A stretch of DNA of 41,622 nucleotides from contig CAZJAT010000015.1 of assembly GCA_964544145.1 (NCBI GenBank), positions 1 through 41,622 of the forward strand, written 5' to 3'. Origin of the DNA: CAZJAT01 sp964544145. Lineage in GTDB: Bacteria; Hydrothermota; 32-111. The notes under the pieces were generated by a model that was given only the letters and a program-made list of their open reading frames with translations, was not told the origin of the DNA and did not search any database. Made by a program: the position numbers and the translations under genes. Positions 27,051 through 36,690 of the stretch are shown piece by piece. Positions within the stretch are counted from its first letter, which is position 1, and every line of letters begins with the position of its first letter.

Positions 27051-27075
27051 AGACACCTCCATAAAGGAGGTGTCT
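27051..27075 (-). terminator. Perfect hairpin between the subtilase and DUF3160-like genes
   Basis: AGACACCTCC (27051-27060) and GGAGGTGTCT (27066-27075) form a 10-bp perfect stem around a 5-base loop. It lies 42 bases after the stop of the upstream subtilase gene and before the next promoter. No T-run follows on either strand, so simple intrinsic termination is doubtful; a 3' end-protecting hairpin is also possible. Confidence 0.45.
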
Positions 27076-27116
27076 TAGGGAGGGGGTTGAGGAAGATAAA
27101 GGCAGTGTAATAAACA

Positions 27117-29015
27117 CTACCTTATTATTGAAATTTTTTTAAAGTCCTTTTCAAAGTGTGAGTTCAGAAGAATAATATAAATACCTGATGATACAGGAAC
27201 ACCGTTTCCGGTGTTGCCATCCCAAACAAATCCTTCATGACCAGTGTAAACACCTGGCAATACATCTTCTTTCTCATCCTCATAAATCATCTTCCCATCC
27301 AATGTAAATACCTGCATGCTGAGATATGATACCCTATTTATAAGCTTAAAGGGTATATACAGATTCCCTGTCATTGAATAGGGATTGGGATATGGAGCCA
27401 TCAACTTATCACTTTCTATGTCAATTATTTCATCTGTATCTGCATACATAATAGCTGAATAAAAATCTGCTATACCATAACCTACTGTATCATTTGGTAA
27501 AGTCCAGAGAGATGAATCAATTATTGATCTGTAAGGGGCATATGATGTTTTCACTATAGCTTCCCTTATCATCTGTGGAGTCCAGTCAGGATGTGCCTGC
27601 AATAGAAGAGCACAACCCCCTGAGATTATTGCAGTTGCTCCTGAAGTACCTCCAACAAAATTATATGAACTGTCATTATTGGCAACAACTGTATACGGGA
27701 ATTCCGCCAATGCTGATATGTCCGGTTTTATTCTAAATGTATCAAGATTAAAACCCAATGTATCAGGATTTAACGTAGAATCACTAAGTAAAAGATATTT
27801 GTCATAAGTGGGTCCTGTTGCAGATATTGTTGAAAATAGGTTATAATCATCAACACCACCTACTGCAATTACATAATCCCCGTCAGCAGGGGCAATAATA
27901 CTTGTATCCGGATTATCAATCCCATCTGTAATATTTCCTATTGAATTGACAACAACTATACCTTTCTGTACTGCGATATCTGCAGCTTTGGTTATAAGGC
28001 AACTGTCACCTGTCATATATGAATAAGGATACCAATCCTTATATCCCAATGAACTGGATATAATATCAACACCAAGACTATCAGCAATTTCTGCAGCACG
28101 AATCCAGTTATCTTCTTCTGATGTAATCTCCTGTGTCGGGTCTTCAGTCTCAAAAAGCATATAATCAGCTCCAAAGGCAGGGGATATCAATTCTCCTGAA
28201 TAATATCCTCCCAATAATCCGAGCATCTTTGTTCCATGGTCAACCTTAAAGAGTTCATCATCCGTTATCTCAAGCATACCTACAAATTCCGTATCATCAA
28301 TCATTGAATATGTATAAACAATATTCAAATCATCCAATGCCTTATGTGTTGCTTTGAAATAGTAAGAATCACCATCATCAATTCTCTTTACTTTTACTCC
28401 TGTATCAAATAGGGCAATTGTCACGCCTTTTCCGGTATAACCCATATTATGAAGGCGGTTTATATACACCTGCTCTATCTGAAAATCCCCCGCAGTACCA
28501 TAATTGTACTTATTTATTACAGTATCTTGAACTGCTTTGCATTCATACATGTTTTCTATATTTTCCAAATAATTATCATTATCACTTACAGCCAGCGGAT
28601 ATACAGCATAAACCCAATCCAAAAGAGCTATGCTGAGAATGTCACTCTTGCTTGCATGAACAGACACACCATTCAGCCATTTTGACTGATTACGGATTTC
28701 AATACCCATATCTCTGAGTATATCAATATAATCACTCCTCACAGGTATATCATTGAAATCAAATACATTGTCACAACGCAGCTGCCGTCTCTCTATTGAT
28801 TTCTTTGTTATCATATTGCTATGTATTTTAAAATAATTATCTTCCTGTGATTTATCAGAAATGCCCTTATCCGTAAACAGTATCCATACATTTAACATAT
28901 CATCGGATGCATCATAAATATGCTTATGAATCTTACTATACGGATTTTTTCTTAAATACTGTCCATTAACTGCAATACTAATCATTATTATAATTATCAG
29001 AATGATTCGCCTCAT
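27117..29015 (-). CDS. Exported subtilisin-like protease with C-terminal sorting-type domain
   Basis: This is a 632-residue S8 serine protease. A signal peptide (residues 3-18, ending near NGQ) precedes a prodomain-like region (20-180). The catalytic triad is D204 (ALFDTG), H260 (VDHGTK) and S458 (GGTSGAT), with oxyanion N361 (SIGN). The last 90 residues contain APYPNPYS (540-547), FVWDG, the beta stretch SGIYIILLNSH and the end KKISIIR, matching the FlgD-Ig/T9SS type A sorting-domain pattern. It should therefore be exported and processed or anchored outside the cell. The ATG overlaps the stop of the glycosyltransferase gene, with AGAGGAG upstream, so it belongs to the lemA run. Confidence 0.9.
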   Translation of the reverse strand: MRRIILIIIIMISIAVNGQYLRKNPYSKIHKHIYDASDDMLNVWILFTDKGISDKSQEDNYFKIHSNMITKKSIERRQLRCDNVFDFNDIPVRSDYIDILRDMGIEIRNQSKWLNGVSVHASKSDILSIALLDWVYAVYPLAVSDNDNYLENIENMYECKAVQDTVINKYNYGTAGDFQIEQVYINRLHNMGYTGKGVTIALFDTGVKVKRIDDGDSYYFKATHKALDDLNIVYTYSMIDDTEFVGMLEITDDELFKVDHGTKMLGLLGGYYSGELISPAFGADYMLFETEDPTQEITSEEDNWIRAAEIADSLGVDIISSSLGYKDWYPYSYMTGDSCLITKAADIAVQKGIVVVNSIGNITDGIDNPDTSIIAPADGDYVIAVGGVDDYNLFSTISATGPTYDKYLLLSDSTLNPDTLGFNLDTFRIKPDISALAEFPYTVVANNDSSYNFVGGTSGATAIISGGCALLLQAHPDWTPQMIREAIVKTSYAPYRSIIDSSLWTLPNDTVGYGIADFYSAIMYADTDEIIDIESDKLMAPYPNPYSMTGNLYIPFKLINRVSYLSMQVFTLDGKMIYEDEKEDVLPGVYTGHEGFVWDGNTGNGVPVSSGIYIILLNSHFEKDFKKISIIR

Positions 29016-30019
29016 TAGGACTCCTCTGTATTTTTAATTTTATTAATTTTCAAACAATCCCTGTCAGCGCTTTTATTGCTCATAACAGGTAATCCATGGT
29101 ATTGCTCCAGAAATACTGCTGGAAATGGATATTTAAACATCATAACCTTAAATCGTCTCATTACAATAGACGGCAATAATCTAATTAAATCAAAATATAC
29201 CCTTCTGTCAAGGTCTCTGCACCCTGTTGTTGATGTAAAGAAAAGATATCTCAATGCATTCAGAAGCATTCTCAGCGGAAAATATTTTATTACAGTTATA
29301 AATCTGTTTCTCATCATATAGTAATCTTTCATTCCGGTTTGCTTCCATGACTGAGAGAAAGCATGATAACATAATGCTTCACTCAGAAAATAAATCTTAA
29401 AATCTGTCTTCATTCTCAATGATAATGATAAATCAACATCCTCATAATATGCATGATAAATCGGATCAAAATATCCTGCTTCATCGATAGCTGCTGCCTT
29501 AAGAAACATTGCACCTCCTGAAGCAATAAACACCTCTCCTGTCATTCGTTCAAATTTGTCGCTAAACTCACCAAAATCCCTGTCCCATGCATATCCGCTT
29601 CTATTCATAATAATACCTGTTGAATTGATGCATGCTTTATTTATAAATCTGATTTGCGGAGTAATTATACCAGCATCTTCATGCTCATCAGCAAAATCAA
29701 CTGAGTATTTTACAAAATTTTCATCATATATAATATCATTATTTGAAATAAACAGATAATCACCCTTTTTCTCCAGGAATTCCTCAATACATTTGTTAAA
29801 TGCAATAGTGCCTGTATTGGAATACATTTTCTTTATTGATACCTCGGGAAATAATGTCATTATTTCCTTTATACTTGAATCATCAGAATTGTTATCAATG
29901 ACAGTCACATTTATATTTCTGTATGATTGATGAAGCAGGGATTCTATACATTTGATAAACAAATCACCTGTCAATCTTCTGCCATTGTAATTCAATACAT
30001 TAATACTTACTGAATCCAT
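29015..30019 (-). CDS. Family 2 glycosyltransferase
   Basis: This GT-A fold transferase has 334 residues. The N-terminal core shows SINVLNYNG, VTVIDNNSDD (38-47) and the metal-site region LFISNNDIIYD (93-103). GEVFIASGGAMFLK and FDPIYHAYYEDVDLSLSLR follow, typical of rhamnosyltransferase-like GT2 enzymes that build cell-surface polysaccharide. A hydrophobic or amphipathic stretch near 245-265 may touch the membrane. It lies one base after htpX and overlaps the subtilase start. The sugar donor and acceptor are unknown. Confidence 0.88.
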   Translation of the reverse strand: MDSVSINVLNYNGRRLTGDLFIKCIESLLHQSYRNINVTVIDNNSDDSSIKEIMTLFPEVSIKKMYSNTGTIAFNKCIEEFLEKKGDYLFISNNDIIYDENFVKYSVDFADEHEDAGIITPQIRFINKACINSTGIIMNRSGYAWDRDFGEFSDKFERMTGEVFIASGGAMFLKAAAIDEAGYFDPIYHAYYEDVDLSLSLRMKTDFKIYFLSEALCYHAFSQSWKQTGMKDYYMMRNRFITVIKYFPLRMLLNALRYLFFTSTTGCRDLDRRVYFDLIRLLPSIVMRRFKVMMFKYPFPAVFLEQYHGLPVMSNKSADRDCLKINKIKNTEES

Positions 30020-30020
30020 T

Positions 30021-31019
30021 TCACATACTTCTCAATAGTCTGATCCGCGCTTCTAATGGCGGATGTGTGGAGAATAGTCCCCTGGATTTTTCAGAAAATT
30101 TCATTAGAGGATTAATTATATACATATGCTGTGTTGCTCTTGAGGCAGTTACAAGTTTAATATCAGAATTTCCAATCTTTTCCAGAGCAGAAGCAAGAGA
30201 TTCCGGATTACGTGTCAGTTCAGCAGCTCCGGCATCAGCTAGAAGTTCCCTTTTCCGCGAAACACTCATCTGGATTACTTTCGCTAACAAGGGTGAGAGT
30301 ATGGCAAGTACAAGTACAAGAAACAGAATGACACCTCCGCCTCCGCCGCTCTTCTTACGCCTCCCCCGTCCACCGAGAAAGAAAAACCGCAATGCAAAGT
30401 CGCTTATTAATACAATTGAACCTACAAGCACACCTATAATCATTGCAAAGCGAATATCAAGATGTCTTATATGGCTCATCTCATGAGCAATAACACCTGT
30501 AAGTTCTTCTCTATTTAGTTTATCTGTTAAACCCCTTGTAACAGCAATAGCGGCATGTTCAGGGTCACGTCCTGTTGCAAATGCATTCATGGCATCTGTG
30601 TCTATCATATACACTTCCGGCACAGGGAGTCCTGCAGCTAAAGCTATTTCATTGACTATATTGATTGTCATCTGTTCTGTTTCAACATCTGCCTTACGGG
30701 CTCCCGACATTGCCATAACAATGTTTTTACCTCCATAATAAGAAGAAAAACCGCTTATCAATGCTACTGCAGAAGCTATTGCCAATCCTACATAAGCAGA
30801 GTCAAAATATAATCCTATAACATAGCCGAGAACTATCAATAATCCAAGCAGGACAATCATAAGTAATACTGAATTTCTTTTATTCGCAGATTGAACATCA
30901 TAGAAGGAATATTTCCTGACTGCAGCATTACCTTCTCCACTAAGCGGTGTGCTGCATAGAGCACAATTCTTTCTGATATTAGAATTGTAATAACCGCAGC
31001 GGGAACATATCTTTGGCAT
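30021..31019 (-). CDS. htpX: HtpX-like M48 metalloprotease with N-terminal zinc ribbon
   Basis: This inner-membrane zinc protease with its active site on the cytoplasmic side is used in membrane protein quality control. The first 25 residues form a zinc ribbon: C5-x2-C8 and C19-x2-C22. Two membrane helices follow (about 50-70 and 76-94), then the M48 core with MNAFATGRDPEHAAIAVT, the zinc motif H179-E180-M-S-H183 and the Glu ligand region RKRELLADAGAAEL. Two more hydrophobic segments lie near 190-215 and 227-245. The extra zinc ribbon is not part of E. coli HtpX. The TAATG overlap with lemA is a common HtpX-LemA arrangement. Confidence 0.93.
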   Translation of the reverse strand: MPKICSRCGYYNSNIRKNCALCSTPLSGEGNAAVRKYSFYDVQSANKRNSVLLMIVLLGLLIVLGYVIGLYFDSAYVGLAIASAVALISGFSSYYGGKNIVMAMSGARKADVETEQMTINIVNEIALAAGLPVPEVYMIDTDAMNAFATGRDPEHAAIAVTRGLTDKLNREELTGVIAHEMSHIRHLDIRFAMIIGVLVGSIVLISDFALRFFFLGGRGRRKKSGGGGGVILFLVLVLAILSPLLAKVIQMSVSRKRELLADAGAAELTRNPESLASALEKIGNSDIKLVTASRATQHMYIINPLMKFSEKSRGLFSTHPPLEARIRLLRSM

Positions 31020-31573
31020 TATCTCAGATTAACCTTCACATTTTTTCTCTCTTCCTCCGGCGCCTCAAAGAATTCAAATGCCTTAAAATTAAACATTCCT
31101 GCAAGAATATTCGTAGGGAACATCTCTATCATTGTATTGAATCTCATTACTGAATCATTGTAGAACTGCCTTGCATATGAGATTCTGTTTTCAGTTGAAG
31201 TCAGCTCTTCCTGCAATTTCATAACATTCTCATTTGCCTTTAATTCAGGATAATTTTCGACAACAGCGAACAATGATTTCAATGCCCCTGTAAGCATATT
31301 CTCCGCCTGTGCCTGTTGTGCCATACCTGATGCGCCCATTGCCATATTCCTTGCCTTTGTTACATTCTCAAGAGTTTCCTGTTCATATGACATGGAATCC
31401 TTAACAATATCAACCAAATTGGGTATAAGGTCATATCTTCTCTTCAATTGCACATAAATCTGGGACCATGCATTCTTAACAATATTCTTTCCCTGAATAA
31501 GCTTATTATATGTGGATATAAACCAAGTAATGAGAATAAGCACAATAATTCCAATAATTATTCCTGCAATCAT
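31019..31573 (-). CDS. lemA: LemA family membrane-anchored protein
   Basis: The 184 residues begin with a hydrophobic helix (3-19) and continue with the LemA helical bundle: YNKLIQGKNIVKNAWSQI, the family hallmark LKRRYDLIPNLVDIVK (48-63), and YARQFYNDSVMRFNTMIEMFP near 133-153. The biochemical role of LemA is not firmly known, but it is often paired with HtpX. An ideal AAGGAGG ribosome site precedes the ATG. It is the first gene of the run lemA-htpX-glycosyltransferase-subtilase and has its own strong promoter. Confidence 0.94.
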   Translation of the reverse strand: MIAGIIIGIIVLILITWFISTYNKLIQGKNIVKNAWSQIYVQLKRRYDLIPNLVDIVKDSMSYEQETLENVTKARNMAMGASGMAQQAQAENMLTGALKSLFAVVENYPELKANENVMKLQEELTSTENRISYARQFYNDSVMRFNTMIEMFPTNILAGMFNFKAFEFFEAPEEERKNVKVNLR

Positions 31574-31593
31574 TTTGCCTCCTTATTTATTTG

Positions 31594-31622
31594 ATTATAA
31601 ATAATAAATACATTTAAATCAA
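31594..31622 (-). promoter_or_regulatory. Sigma-70-type promoter of the lemA run
   Basis: On the minus strand TTGATT (31617-31622) and a perfect TATAAT (31594-31599) are separated by 17 bases. The expected start near 31587 gives a 14-base leader carrying AAGGAGG. The -35 box directly abuts the terminator of the upstream gene. Confidence 0.78.
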
Positions 31623-31623
31623 T

Positions 31624-31656
31624 AAAAAAAGCCCCTCAAAGAGGGGCTTTTTTTTT
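31624..31656 (-). terminator. Strong intrinsic terminator after the 1608-residue protease gene
   Basis: GCCCCTC (31631-31637), a 3-base loop, and GAGGGGC (31641-31647) are flanked by a run of seven A and a run of nine T. Read on the minus strand the hairpin is followed by seven T, so it ends transcription of the large protease gene 18 bases past its stop. The symmetry would also make it work on the plus strand. Confidence 0.92.
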
Positions 31657-31673
31657 ATTCAGAAGCAGCTTAA

Positions 31674-34600
31674 TTACTTAAGCAGCATCATCTTCATTGA
31701 TTTATCAAATCCGCCTGATGTAAGTTTGTAGAAATAAACACCTGTTGCAACCTTGCTTCCGGCATTATCTCTTCCGTCCCAGGCAATTCTGTAATAATTG
31801 ACATCCTGAATATCATTCACCAATGTCTTTACAAGCTTTCCTGTGACATCATAAACAGAGAGATTAACTTTACCATTTACAGGTACAGCATAATCAATCA
31901 TTGTTCTGCCACTGAACGGATTGGGGTAATTCTGGCTGATCATAAATACTGTAGGTCTGGGTTTACCATTTGCAAGTACTGAAATAACAGGATGAGAAAC
32001 AGTTGCACCTGATGTAGATACATCAGTTAATCTGTAATAATACTGCTCTCCGCCGAATACATTTTCATCTTTGTATGTGTATTCTGCACTGTTATTGGAG
32101 ATTATTCTTCCTATTTCTTTATAATCACCTGTTTTTGATGTACTTCTTTCAACTATGAAGTATGCATTATCTGTCTCATCAGCCGTTCTCCACTTCAATG
32201 TGATAGAGCCATCATCCGTTGTAGCAATGAGGGATACAAGTTTAACACCTGTGTAATTCCTTGTATTAAGTATTGTTACTGTTGTGGATATTGCTGCACC
32301 CCAGTTATCAACTGATTTTGCAGGTGAATTATCCTGACCTCTGACCCATATCTTCAGATCGCCTGTGGGCCATACGCCATCAACAACAATAGAAGCTGTT
32401 ACTGCTTCATACATCTCATCAAAAGTACCATCAACTGCATTCATTGGAGTTCCTGATCCTGCTGCAGCGGGTGTTGCTCCATATGACCATTCAGCACCAC
32501 TGAGATTGGACATACCTGTTGATGAATCACATACAATAGCTGTTAATGTGAATGTATTGGTGGGCTCAAATCCCGGTTCATTACCTATGGGATTAATTGA
32601 TGATTGTACAGAACCTGCATATACAATAGGTCCCTCTGTATCATTGCCTGTGATATTAATAGTGAATGCGTCTGACTGGCTTGAACCGCCCATTGAAGGC
32701 AGAACACCGCCGTCTTTCACTACAACCTTTACCATATAATTATCACCATTTAATAATGATGACACATTCCATGAATATGGTGATGTCACTGCGCCTGCTG
32801 TTCCCTTCACTATTTCATACCATACATCACCGCCATTGGGTGAATAATAGAGAAATACTGAATCAATAGATGCGCCTGATGCTCCATCAGCTGACTGAGT
32901 CCAGGAAATGGAAACAGGTGATGCTGAGAATGATTCGCCGCCTGTAGGTGCTATTAATGCCACATCCGGATGATCATGGCCGATAAGCCAGATTAAATCA
33001 TTATTGAGAACATCTGAACGGGCTGCACTTGCAAGTGTTGTTGTATCATCAAGCTGTGTTATCTCAAATGCATTGTATATAACCCTTGTCTTATAACCGC
33101 CCCATACACCGTCACCGGGGGTACCCAATGTATTATTGGATTCCCACTTGACTCCCATGGGATAACCGTCTGTCCACAACCACACATTGGAGACAACTCC
33201 ATTGACAAATGCATTATTTATACCTGTAAGTGAATCGCCGCCTGCACCGTCTCTGTAAGGACTATAATTGATTCCGCCTGTATAGGCTCCTGATATCGGA
33301 TCACTTGCAACTCCATCAATGTCAACATCGCCGACTGCAATGATATCACCATCATATCTTCCCATGAGGTAATTAATGACAAATAATGAATCATCCTGAT
33401 CCGTTCCCACTGAACCAAATCCTGCGGTAGAAGCCATTGCCCAGCCGAAATCATGACCTGTAAAGGCAATTCTTCCGCCATCTTCTTCATATTTCTTAAT
33501 AGAATCCTGCTGATTCTTATTGATAGGAGGATAATTCTCCTGTCCTGACTGCAGGAATACTGCTTTATAACTCTTCATAAGATTATCAACCGGTATCATA
33601 CCGAAATTATTCACTGATGTGAGCCACCATGAATATGTCCATCCTCCATCCTCTATTGCCTTAACAAGGAATTCCGGATGAGCAAATAATTCACCCTGCA
33701 TATCCATATCTGTGACAATAACAAGGATATCGGTTGAAGACATATCAACTGTTGCAAACTGATAATGATTGCCTGCATTATCATCCCTTACTGTATTACC
33801 CTTATGATCTGTTGATTCAACATCATAATAATAGATTGTATTGGATACAAGTCCAGTGATCTCTATGGCAAAATCACCTGAATGATCTGTCACAAGATTG
33901 GGATCAACAGCTGTTTCTGAACCCAATGCTGTTGTTGTGCCATAATATACCTTTCCTGTTGCTACCTCTGTTGTATTCCAGGCAATAAATGCCCTTGTTC
34001 CCTCAACGCCGTCTGTATGAATATTATATACTGTAAACAGCTTTCCATCTGTTGTTGCCATTGCCTTGAGTGTGGTTGAAGCTGATGCATCATAATATTC
34101 ACCCCATATTGTGTCACTTGCTGTTATTGCCAAACGTCCGTCATTCACGCCGTTTAACTCATAACCCATATCCATTGTGCCTCTATATAAGCCTGATGTT
34201 CCTGAACATGTAACTGTCTCGGAATCACCGACCATTGTGTATAATAGGACATCCACAGAACCGCCGAGTCCGCCTGAATTATCGGCAACTGAGACAGTAA
34301 TTGTGGAATCAATTGCAGAATAAACTGCTTTATCAAATGTAACATTGCCATTAAATGCATTATTTACATCATATGTAACAACAAGTGCATATGGCTGAGG
34401 AGAAACAAGTATCTGACTTGCATTAACTCTTACTGTCCATACACCTGTTTCAGGTGTTGCGATAACATGCTGTTCCATAGGATTCAATATATCATTTAAA
34501 TCATATGTTGTTGCTGATGGTGAAACCAATATTAGGTCAAGATCATTCATGAGTACTGAGTCCTGCATCTGATTATTGTATCCTACCAATGGATAAGGAT

Positions 34601-36500
34601 AATCAGTCCAGACCAGAGTAACCTTCAAATCGGTTGCTCCATCAGTAATATTAAACTGATATTCAACAAATTCACCCTCAAGCAGTCCGTCCTGAGCATC
34701 ATGGAAAGCAATTGCTTTGGGTGAAACATCATTCATAAAACATACATTATATAAGTCAACCCTTCCAAAACCAATGTTTGTGTTGGGTACTGACTGTCCC
34801 ATATCCTCTGCACTGTTCATGAGCAATGCTCTGAGCAATGCGGAAGAGGGATTTGCAACAGCATTGGCTGCCTGTGCTGTACCTGTTGGATAGAAACCCT
34901 GCTTGAGCCAGTCTCTGATAAGCACTGTAGCGCCTGCTGCAAAGGGACATGCCATTGATGTGCCCTGCATATTCACATAATCTGAACCAGCACCGCTTGT
35001 GCCTCCATCTGCAGACATAACAGTTTCTCCGGGAGCACATATTGTCACACCCCATCTGCCGTCTTCTGTCGGTCCTCTTGATGAGAAATTGGAGACAGTA
35101 TTGGGTGAACTTTCACTGTGTGAACCCACACTTACAACATTCTTTGCTGAAGGAGCAGGGGAGATTGTCTGTGAACCACTGCCGTCATTACCTGCTGAAT
35201 AGAATACTGTAAAATCCTTATGATCCCATGTGAATGCATCAATAGCCTGTGAATTATCCATATATGCACCTGCTAATGTGTCATTATAACCGCCATAGGA
35301 ATTGGATGTTATCTTTGCACCATATGTATACTGAGTATCCATCATGCCATAAAGATCCAAAGGTATCCAGAGGAAATCATCTACACTGTTTCCGCAATCC
35401 ATAAAGAATATCTTTGCATCCTTTGCAATACCATCATATGGTGATGCTGCCAGTCCGGCATCATTGCCTGATGTGGTACCTGATGTATGTGTGCCATGAT
35501 AATCCTGATAATTATGATCACCGAATTCAATGGTATCTTCATATCCCGGAATTGAGACATAATAACCAATTATCTTTCTATGTGTAGGATATAAACCCCA
35601 TGTATTGATACTTACAGATGCATCATAGAAAGCATAATGACCGGTTGTGATACCTGAATCAGTTACATTGAGTATTTCACCTGCGCCATAAATACCATGT
35701 TCCCATAATGCTGTATCTGCCGGTGTTGTACTTCCTTCCATCATGATGGAACGTCCATTATCATTATGAGCATATACCTTAAATGTGGAATTAATGGTAA
35801 AAACACCTGTTGCCTTAGCTATCTCTGCTGCTTCGGCAAATGTTGCATTAATTCCGATTATCTTATAAACGCTCTTTTCACCGGGCATTTCTGTTATTTC
35901 AATACCCATATTATTGAGCATTGCAATAACTTCATCAAGGTCTGCTGTCTTATGTAATTTTACTGCCAATGCCTTCTTATCACCTGCCTTATTGCCAATC
36001 CAATTCGGATTGAATTTGTATGCAGGATGATATGGTGAAACCCAGCTGACAAATGAGAGATTCTTTATCTCTTCTATGCCTGCATAGTCAACCTTTGCAA
36101 GAACTGCACTGTTCTTGAGAGGCCATTCAATCTGTGCACCATAACCTTCAATGGTATTCTTGTATGAATCTTTCATACCGCCTTCAAAGACTATAATGTA
36201 ATAATCTGCTGCACCCTTTGTTTCCTTAATAAGAAAATCCGGGTTCAGTTTCGGCTCACCCTGTGTCACATCCATAGTATAATAACCCAATTTTACAATA
36301 TTGGTATTATTCTGTGACTTTGTGAGCATTTTTCCCTTGTATGAAGGAGCAAAATCCTTCAATGGGTTTTCAAACCTTGCTGTGTTGTTCTCAATGGTTA
36401 CCTGAATATCCAAAGGAGCAGTGCTATTGTCTGCTATTTTGGCACCCATGAAAACAAAAAGCATGGCTACAAGAAGCATACCTGTAATAAGTCGCTTCAT
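31674..36500 (-). CDS. Giant multidomain exported subtilase with C-terminal sorting domain
   Basis: This is a 1608-residue secreted S8 protease. After the signal peptide (hydrophobic 7-20) comes a long propeptide-like region to about 250. The protease domain has D281 (NVTDSG), H335 (DYHGTH), oxyanion N438 (SAGN) and S515 (GTSMACPFAAG). Beta-sandwich regions fill 580-840, and a fibronectin-III-like domain spans about 840-918. A Rossmann-like segment (ILVIVTDMD onward, 920-1130) contains KSYKAVFLQSG and GGRIAFTGHDFG. An Ig-like domain follows (about 1183-1280), then another Fn3-like domain (1424-1520). The final 85 residues start NYPNPFSGRT and end KMMLLK, as in T9SS-type sorting domains. AGGAGG (36505-36510) is the ribosome site. 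A sigma-54-type promoter and a strong terminator isolate it as a single-gene unit. Confidence 0.92.
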   Translation of the reverse strand: MKRLITGMLLVAMLFVFMGAKIADNSTAPLDIQVTIENNTARFENPLKDFAPSYKGKMLTKSQNNTNIVKLGYYTMDVTQGEPKLNPDFLIKETKGAADYYIIVFEGGMKDSYKNTIEGYGAQIEWPLKNSAVLAKVDYAGIEEIKNLSFVSWVSPYHPAYKFNPNWIGNKAGDKKALAVKLHKTADLDEVIAMLNNMGIEITEMPGEKSVYKIIGINATFAEAAEIAKATGVFTINSTFKVYAHNDNGRSIMMEGSTTPADTALWEHGIYGAGEILNVTDSGITTGHYAFYDASVSINTWGLYPTHRKIIGYYVSIPGYEDTIEFGDHNYQDYHGTHTSGTTSGNDAGLAASPYDGIAKDAKIFFMDCGNSVDDFLWIPLDLYGMMDTQYTYGAKITSNSYGGYNDTLAGAYMDNSQAIDAFTWDHKDFTVFYSAGNDGSGSQTISPAPSAKNVVSVGSHSESSPNTVSNFSSRGPTEDGRWGVTICAPGETVMSADGGTSGAGSDYVNMQGTSMACPFAAGATVLIRDWLKQGFYPTGTAQAANAVANPSSALLRALLMNSAEDMGQSVPNTNIGFGRVDLYNVCFMNDVSPKAIAFHDAQDGLLEGEFVEYQFNITDGATDLKVTLVWTDYPYPLVGYNNQMQDSVLMNDLDLILVSPSATTYDLNDILNPMEQHVIATPETGVWTVRVNASQILVSPQPYALVVTYDVNNAFNGNVTFDKAVYSAIDSTITVSVADNSGGLGGSVDVLLYTMVGDSETVTCSGTSGLYRGTMDMGYELNGVNDGRLAITASDTIWGEYYDASASTTLKAMATTDGKLFTVYNIHTDGVEGTRAFIAWNTTEVATGKVYYGTTTALGSETAVDPNLVTDHSGDFAIEITGLVSNTIYYYDVESTDHKGNTVRDDNAGNHYQFATVDMSSTDILVIVTDMDMQGELFAHPEFLVKAIEDGGWTYSWWLTSVNNFGMIPVDNLMKSYKAVFLQSGQENYPPINKNQQDSIKKYEEDGGRIAFTGHDFGWAMASTAGFGSVGTDQDDSLFVINYLMGRYDGDIIAVGDVDIDGVASDPISGAYTGGINYSPYRDGAGGDSLTGINNAFVNGVVSNVWLWTDGYPMGVKWESNNTLGTPGDGVWGGYKTRVIYNAFEITQLDDTTTLASAARSDVLNNDLIWLIGHDHPDVALIAPTGGESFSASPVSISWTQSADGASGASIDSVFLYYSPNGGDVWYEIVKGTAGAVTSPYSWNVSSLLNGDNYMVKVVVKDGGVLPSMGGSSQSDAFTINITGNDTEGPIVYAGSVQSSINPIGNEPGFEPTNTFTLTAIVCDSSTGMSNLSGAEWSYGATPAAAGSGTPMNAVDGTFDEMYEAVTASIVVDGVWPTGDLKIWVRGQDNSPAKSVDNWGAAISTTVTILNTRNYTGVKLVSLIATTDDGSITLKWRTADETDNAYFIVERSTSKTGDYKEIGRIISNNSAEYTYKDENVFGGEQYYYRLTDVSTSGATVSHPVISVLANGKPRPTVFMISQNYPNPFSGRTMIDYAVPVNGKVNLSVYDVTGKLVKTLVNDIQDVNYYRIAWDGRDNAGSKVATGVYFYKLTSGGFDKSMKMMLLK

Positions 36501-36556
36501 GTTACCTCCTTTTTATTTTGTTTAACTTCTCTATCCGTATTCATGCAATATTTTTA

Positions 36557-36572
36557 AGCAAAATCTATGCCA
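36557..36572 (-). promoter_or_regulatory. Sigma-54-type (-24/-12) promoter of the giant subtilase
   Basis: On the minus strand TGGCATAGATTTTGCT fits TGGCAYR-N4-TTGCW at every defined position, with GG and GC at the required spacing. The predicted start near 36546 leaves a 46-base leader that ends with the AGGAGG ribosome site. No sigma-70 pair of similar quality is seen in the 199-base gap. rpoN itself is not in this window. Confidence 0.68.
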
Positions 36573-36657
36573 TATCGGCTTATGTTCTCTCTCTTTTCTA
36601 AATATTGGTATTTTATCATTTAAAACACAAAGTGCTGTAAAATAATCTCTCAATAAA

Positions 36658-36690
36658 CACCCAGACATGCAATTATTGCATGTCTGGGTG
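36658..36690 (-). terminator. Perfect 15-bp palindrome: terminator of the propeller gene or activator site
   Basis: CACCCAGACATGCAA (36658-36672) and TTGCATGTCTGGGTG (36676-36690) pair perfectly around a 3-base loop. It begins 10 bases after the stop of the propeller gene on the minus strand and is followed by TTTATT, a weak T-rich tail, so a terminator role is likely. Its centre also lies about 128 bases upstream of the predicted sigma-54 start, where enhancer-binding proteins usually sit. Confidence 0.65.

Noticed and set aside
32365..32739. Plus-strand open frames inside the giant protease and other genes
   Set aside because: They are antisense shadows in low-complexity coding DNA, without ribosome sites or recognisable domains; the minus-strand proteins have intact catalytic motifs.
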